NCBI GenBank assembly: GCA_937891135.1
Contig: CALAFB010000121.1
Span: forward strand, 1 to 7,965
Direction of reading: 5' to 3'
Length of the DNA stretch: 7,965 nucleotides
Source of the DNA: an uncultured Elusimicrobium sp.
GTDB taxonomy: Bacteria > Elusimicrobiota > Elusimicrobia > Elusimicrobiales > Elusimicrobiaceae
Under the pieces are notes generated by a model, which saw only the letters and a list, made by a program, of their open reading frames with translations, searched no databases and was not told the DNA's origin. This document shows positions 5,977 through 7,965 of the stretch, piece by piece. A program made the translations under genes and the position numbers. Position 1 is the stretch's first letter; each line of letters begins with the position of its first letter.

Positions 5977-6606
5977 ATGTCAAAAGAATTAAATCCGAAA
6001 GAAACAACTAGGTTCATTGCCTACCAACTGTGGTTACATGCCCCCAATCCGATGGTCACTTTTTTTAAGACGTTGGACGTTACTCGTTTAGTTAAAATCA
6101 GCAAACAAAAAGGGCTTAAATTTAATATGCTTTTGGGCTACTGTATTGGCAAAGCCGCCTCACAAGTAAAAGAATTTTTTATCCTTCCTGTTGGCGAAAA
6201 GCTAATTAAGTATGATACGCTGGCCGTGAATAGCATTGTCAAAAATAAACAGGGCGAGGTTAGTTCGTGCGATATCCTTTTTACATCCGATTTGGGAAAA
6301 TTCAACCAAGATTACCTTACCTATACCACACAAGTAGCACAAACTTGCCAAGATAGGGATTTATCGGCGGATAGTATGGTAATTGGTACTTCTGCCATTA
6401 TAAATACGGAAATTGACGGAGTGGTGGGTATGAACAGCGGTATTTTTAATAATCCGTTTCTCATTTGGGGCAGATATCGCAAGAAATTCTTTAATTATTA
6501 TTTACCTATTTCTTTTCAATTTCATCACACGCAAATGGACGGTGCTCACGCGGGAAAATTTCTAGCTAATTTACAGAAAGAAATTGACACGTTAATCTTG
6601 GTATAA
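5977..6606 (+). CDS. CatA-like (chloramphenicol acetyltransferase family) acyltransferase
   Basis: From ATG 5977 the protein has 209 aa, the usual size for the trimeric CAT fold. The C-terminal motif FHHTQMDG (182-189) matches the HHxxxDG signature: H184 is the catalytic base and D188 the structural aspartate. Other family features are FFKTLDVTRL (29-38) and the helix FNMLLGYCIGKA (49-60). The region equivalent to the CAT SxPWxSFTS segment reads IGTSAIINTEID (136-147) and lacks the tryptophan and the clear serine, so chloramphenicol need not be the substrate. A sugar or other envelope hydroxyl is a reasonable alternative given the neighbours. An in-frame TTG at 5929 would add 16 residues (225 aa), but has no SD, and the ATG fits the family N-terminus (ETTRF at the canonical xxWxRxxxF position). 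No strong SD precedes either start. It follows the LTA-synthase-like gene by 105 bp. Confidence 0.83.
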   Translation: MSKELNPKETTRFIAYQLWLHAPNPMVTFFKTLDVTRLVKISKQKGLKFNMLLGYCIGKAASQVKEFFILPVGEKLIKYDTLAVNSIVKNKQGEVSSCDILFTSDLGKFNQDYLTYTTQVAQTCQDRDLSADSMVIGTSAIINTEIDGVVGMNSGIFNNPFLIWGRYRKKFFNYYLPISFQFHHTQMDGAHAGKFLANLQKEIDTLILV

Positions 6607-6615
6607 AGGTCAAAA

Positions 6616-6637
6616 AGTGTTGAAATGTTTGAACACT
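6616..6637. other. Short hairpin after the acyltransferase gene
   Basis: AGTGTT and AACACT pair around a ten-base loop, starting 9 bases after the stop codon. No U-tract follows, so termination here is not convincing. The rest of the 244-bp spacer to the next gene shows only the promoter at 6787. Confidence 0.35.
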
Positions 6638-6786
6638 ATAGCTTATAGAACCTATCCGTCGTCTGGCAATTCTACTTGTCCCAAATTACAGGAAATAATT
6701 GAGCCAAATCATTTCAAAAACGATCACATTAAAAGTTGCATTGACAGCCTATAGTATATGGAAAATCGCTCTCTCCTTATATTATA

Positions 6787-6815
6787 TTGACTCATACCGT
6801 ATATTTTATTACAAT
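6787..6815 (+). promoter_or_regulatory. Sigma70-type promoter of the membrane protein-Bor unit
   Basis: TTGACT (6787-6792) and TACAAT (6810-6815) are separated by exactly 17 bp. Transcription would begin near 6822, giving a leader of about 29 nt before the ATG at 6851. This makes the last two genes an independent transcription unit. Confidence 0.78.
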
Positions 6816-6850
6816 AGGACTCATCATATAACTTAATTAAAAGTTGAACT

Positions 6851-7483
6851 ATGCAAAATCTTTATTTAAGTATTCGTTATCTGCTTATAGGTTATATTTT
6901 TTGCGGAATTGGGTGGCTTGTTGAAGATTTAATTCAACCGATATACCCTGGCCTATCTAATTATTTTGAAGCCTCTTATGTTGCTTTTTACGTGTTAATG
7001 ATGCATTTTGTTACATTGGCAATTTTTTCCCTGGAGAAAAAGTCCAAAACTTTACGCATGGCCGGATGGCTAATTGTAATAGCTATGATTTTGGCAATAT
7101 GGAGCATGATTCCCGAAAAAGAAAATCAAAAGGAAATGCTTTATAATATCGCAGGGCTTTTTTCATTTATGTCTGGATATTATATCGTCGTAGAATACAG
7201 CAAAATAATAGAAAAATCTGCTTTGGTAAAGGCCAAAAAATTGGCACATATGATACGTAAAGGAGTTTCTTTTGCAGACATTTTTTTCATTATGTTACTT
7301 ATTCCGATTGCTTTATCAGTATTTCTGAATTTAACAAATGCTCTAATGAATATCGATTTATATATCTATTACTTAATATGGATTTTTTTTGTTGTTTTCT
7401 TAATAGGGTGTATAACTGAAATCAAAAGAGAACTCAAACAAAAAACAAGTGATATTTCAAATGAGGGAGGAAATAATCCATGA
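6851..7483 (+). CDS. Unrecognised six-TM membrane protein
   Basis: I do not recognise this 210-aa protein. It shows six hydrophobic segments (about residues 8-24, 40-60, 69-87, 96-115, 140-160 and 169-187) with short polar loops. A basic cytoplasmic-looking loop KAKKLAHMIRKG lies at 127-138, and the hydrophilic tail (189-210) is charged. The N-terminal half has YLLIGYIFCGIGWLVEDLI (10-28) with a conserved-looking Trp-Glu-Asp at the end of helix 1. No enzyme motif, transporter signature or signal peptidase site is seen. The stop codon overlaps the Bor-like gene start by ATGA, and its own promoter lies at 6787. This coupling suggests a joint function with the lipoprotein, but none can be named. 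The ATG lacks a strong SD. Confidence 0.78.
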   Translation: MQNLYLSIRYLLIGYIFCGIGWLVEDLIQPIYPGLSNYFEASYVAFYVLMMHFVTLAIFSLEKKSKTLRMAGWLIVIAMILAIWSMIPEKENQKEMLYNIAGLFSFMSGYYIVVEYSKIIEKSALVKAKKLAHMIRKGVSFADIFFIMLLIPIALSVFLNLTNALMNIDLYIYYLIWIFFVVFLIGCITEIKRELKQKTSDISNEGGNNP

Positions 7484-7812
7484 AAAAACGGAAATTATTT
7501 ATTCTATGGGCTGTTTTATGTGCAAGTGTTTTGTGTGGTTGTACAAATTCAAAGTTTATTATAGATAAAAAAGCAGATAACTATTCAAATGTGCAGACTT
7601 ATTCAGAAAAAGATCATTTTTTCTTCTGGGGTATGGGCCGGAAACATGAGCATGATTTTTCCGAACTTTGCCCAAATGGAAAAATTGTTAAGATGACCAC
7701 AAATAATAATTGGATTGATGAGACCCTGGTAGCCTTAACCATGGGCATTTATTATACAAGAACATTTACAGTATATTGTGCAGCCGATCCGGTTACCGAC
7801 TATAAATTTTAA
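7480..7812 (+). CDS. bor: Bor-family lipoprotein
   Basis: This 110-aa protein has a lipoprotein signal peptide: MKKRK, a hydrophobic core, and a lipobox VLCGC with the lipidated Cys at residue 21. The mature part follows the lambda Bor pattern: DHFFFWGMG (45-53, Bor HHFFVSGIG), a Cys at 64 in ELCPNG (Bor KICGG), the VALTMGIYYTRTFTVYC segment (84-100, Bor LGFITLGIYTPLEARVYC) with the second Cys at 100. Bor is expressed from lambda prophages and related plasmid copies (Iss) and is linked to serum survival in E. coli; chromosomal homologues in other phyla are of unknown role. The ATG has a good SD (GGGAGG, 7465-7470) and overlaps the upstream stop. The partner membrane protein is not part of the lambda locus. 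The symbol is a family label only. Confidence 0.8.
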   Translation: MKKRKLFILWAVLCASVLCGCTNSKFIIDKKADNYSNVQTYSEKDHFFFWGMGRKHEHDFSELCPNGKIVKMTTNNNWIDETLVALTMGIYYTRTFTVYCAADPVTDYKF

Positions 7813-7844
7813 AAGTAACTCAAACTAATAGAATAGTTTTCACA

Positions 7845-7869
7845 ATCAAAGATACTAAAATCCTTTGAT
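7845..7869 (+). terminator. Possible weak terminator hairpin after the Bor gene
   Basis: ATCAAAG and CTTTGAT form a 7-bp AT-rich stem with an 11-base loop, 33 bases past the stop codon. A T-rich but interrupted stretch follows at 7880-7910. This is weak evidence. Confidence 0.25.
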
Positions 7870-7915
7870 GATATCGCTTGTTATTCCTTTTATTATACTT
7901 TTCTCTTATTTACTG

Positions 7916-7965
7916 AGATCGGAAGAGCGTCGTGTAGGGAAAGAGTGTAGATCTCGGTGGTCGCC
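7916..7965. other. Illumina TruSeq adapter contamination
   Basis: The last 50 bases begin AGATCGGAAGAGCGTCGTGT and agree throughout, from memory, with the reverse complement of the TruSeq universal adapter. This is untrimmed library sequence and not part of the genome. Confidence 0.97.

Noticed and set aside
5977..6606. Chloramphenicol resistance gene (cat)
   Set aside because: The HHxxxDG motif is present, but the SxPWxSFTS-like drug-site segment is not, and the context is envelope related; only family membership is supported.
6741..6746. TTGACA as the -35 of a promoter for the six-TM gene
   Set aside because: Nothing like a -10 is found 16-19 bp downstream; the TTGACT/TACAAT pair at 6787-6815 is far better.

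Overview
The window looks like an accessory, cell-envelope-rich stretch of an AT-rich bacterial genome. The last 50 bases (7916-7965) are not genomic: they match, base for base from memory, the reverse complement of the Illumina TruSeq universal adapter. The real sequence therefore ends at or before 7915, and the window is probably the end of a short-read (perhaps metagenomic) contig. A GT9 (heptosyltransferase-family) enzyme and a Bor-type lipoprotein point to a diderm (Gram-negative) host. I cannot name the taxon with confidence; a low-GC gut lineage such as Elusimicrobiota would fit, but this is a guess.

Layout. (1) 1-270, minus: the N-terminal part of a MerR regulator running off the left edge, with a strong SD and a textbook MerR-type promoter (19-bp spacer) carrying a perfect palindrome. 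(2) 353-1139, minus: a two-gene unit made of a zeta-toxin-like P-loop kinase (187 aa) and a 53-aa protein, joined by an ATGA overlap. It has an extended -10 promoter so close to the start codon that the mRNA should be leaderless, and it ends in an intrinsic terminator. This is a candidate toxin-antitoxin-like pair. (3) 1125-1666: about 540 bp with no gene, holding diverged tandem units (122-bp offset), A/T-rich palindromes and long hairpins. (4) 1667-3846, minus: a GT2 glycosyltransferase and a GT9 glycosyltransferase, overlapping by 8 nt, with a good sigma70-type promoter.

(5) 3967-5871, plus: a five-TM LTA-synthase/phosphoglycerol-transferase-like protein of the alkaline-phosphatase superfamily with Ser where Thr is usually the nucleophile. 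(6) 5977-6606, plus: a CatA-like acyltransferase. (7) 6787-7812, plus: a two-gene unit of an unrecognised six-TM protein and a Bor-family lipoprotein, with a clear promoter and an ATGA overlap.

Genes 3-5 from the left edge of block (4) through block (6) are all compatible with building or decorating a surface glycan: two sugar transferases, one polyol-phosphate or similar head-group transferase, and one O-acetyltransferase-like enzyme. The kinase/small-protein pair, the repeat-filled spacer and the Bor unit are the parts most likely to be mobile or accessory.
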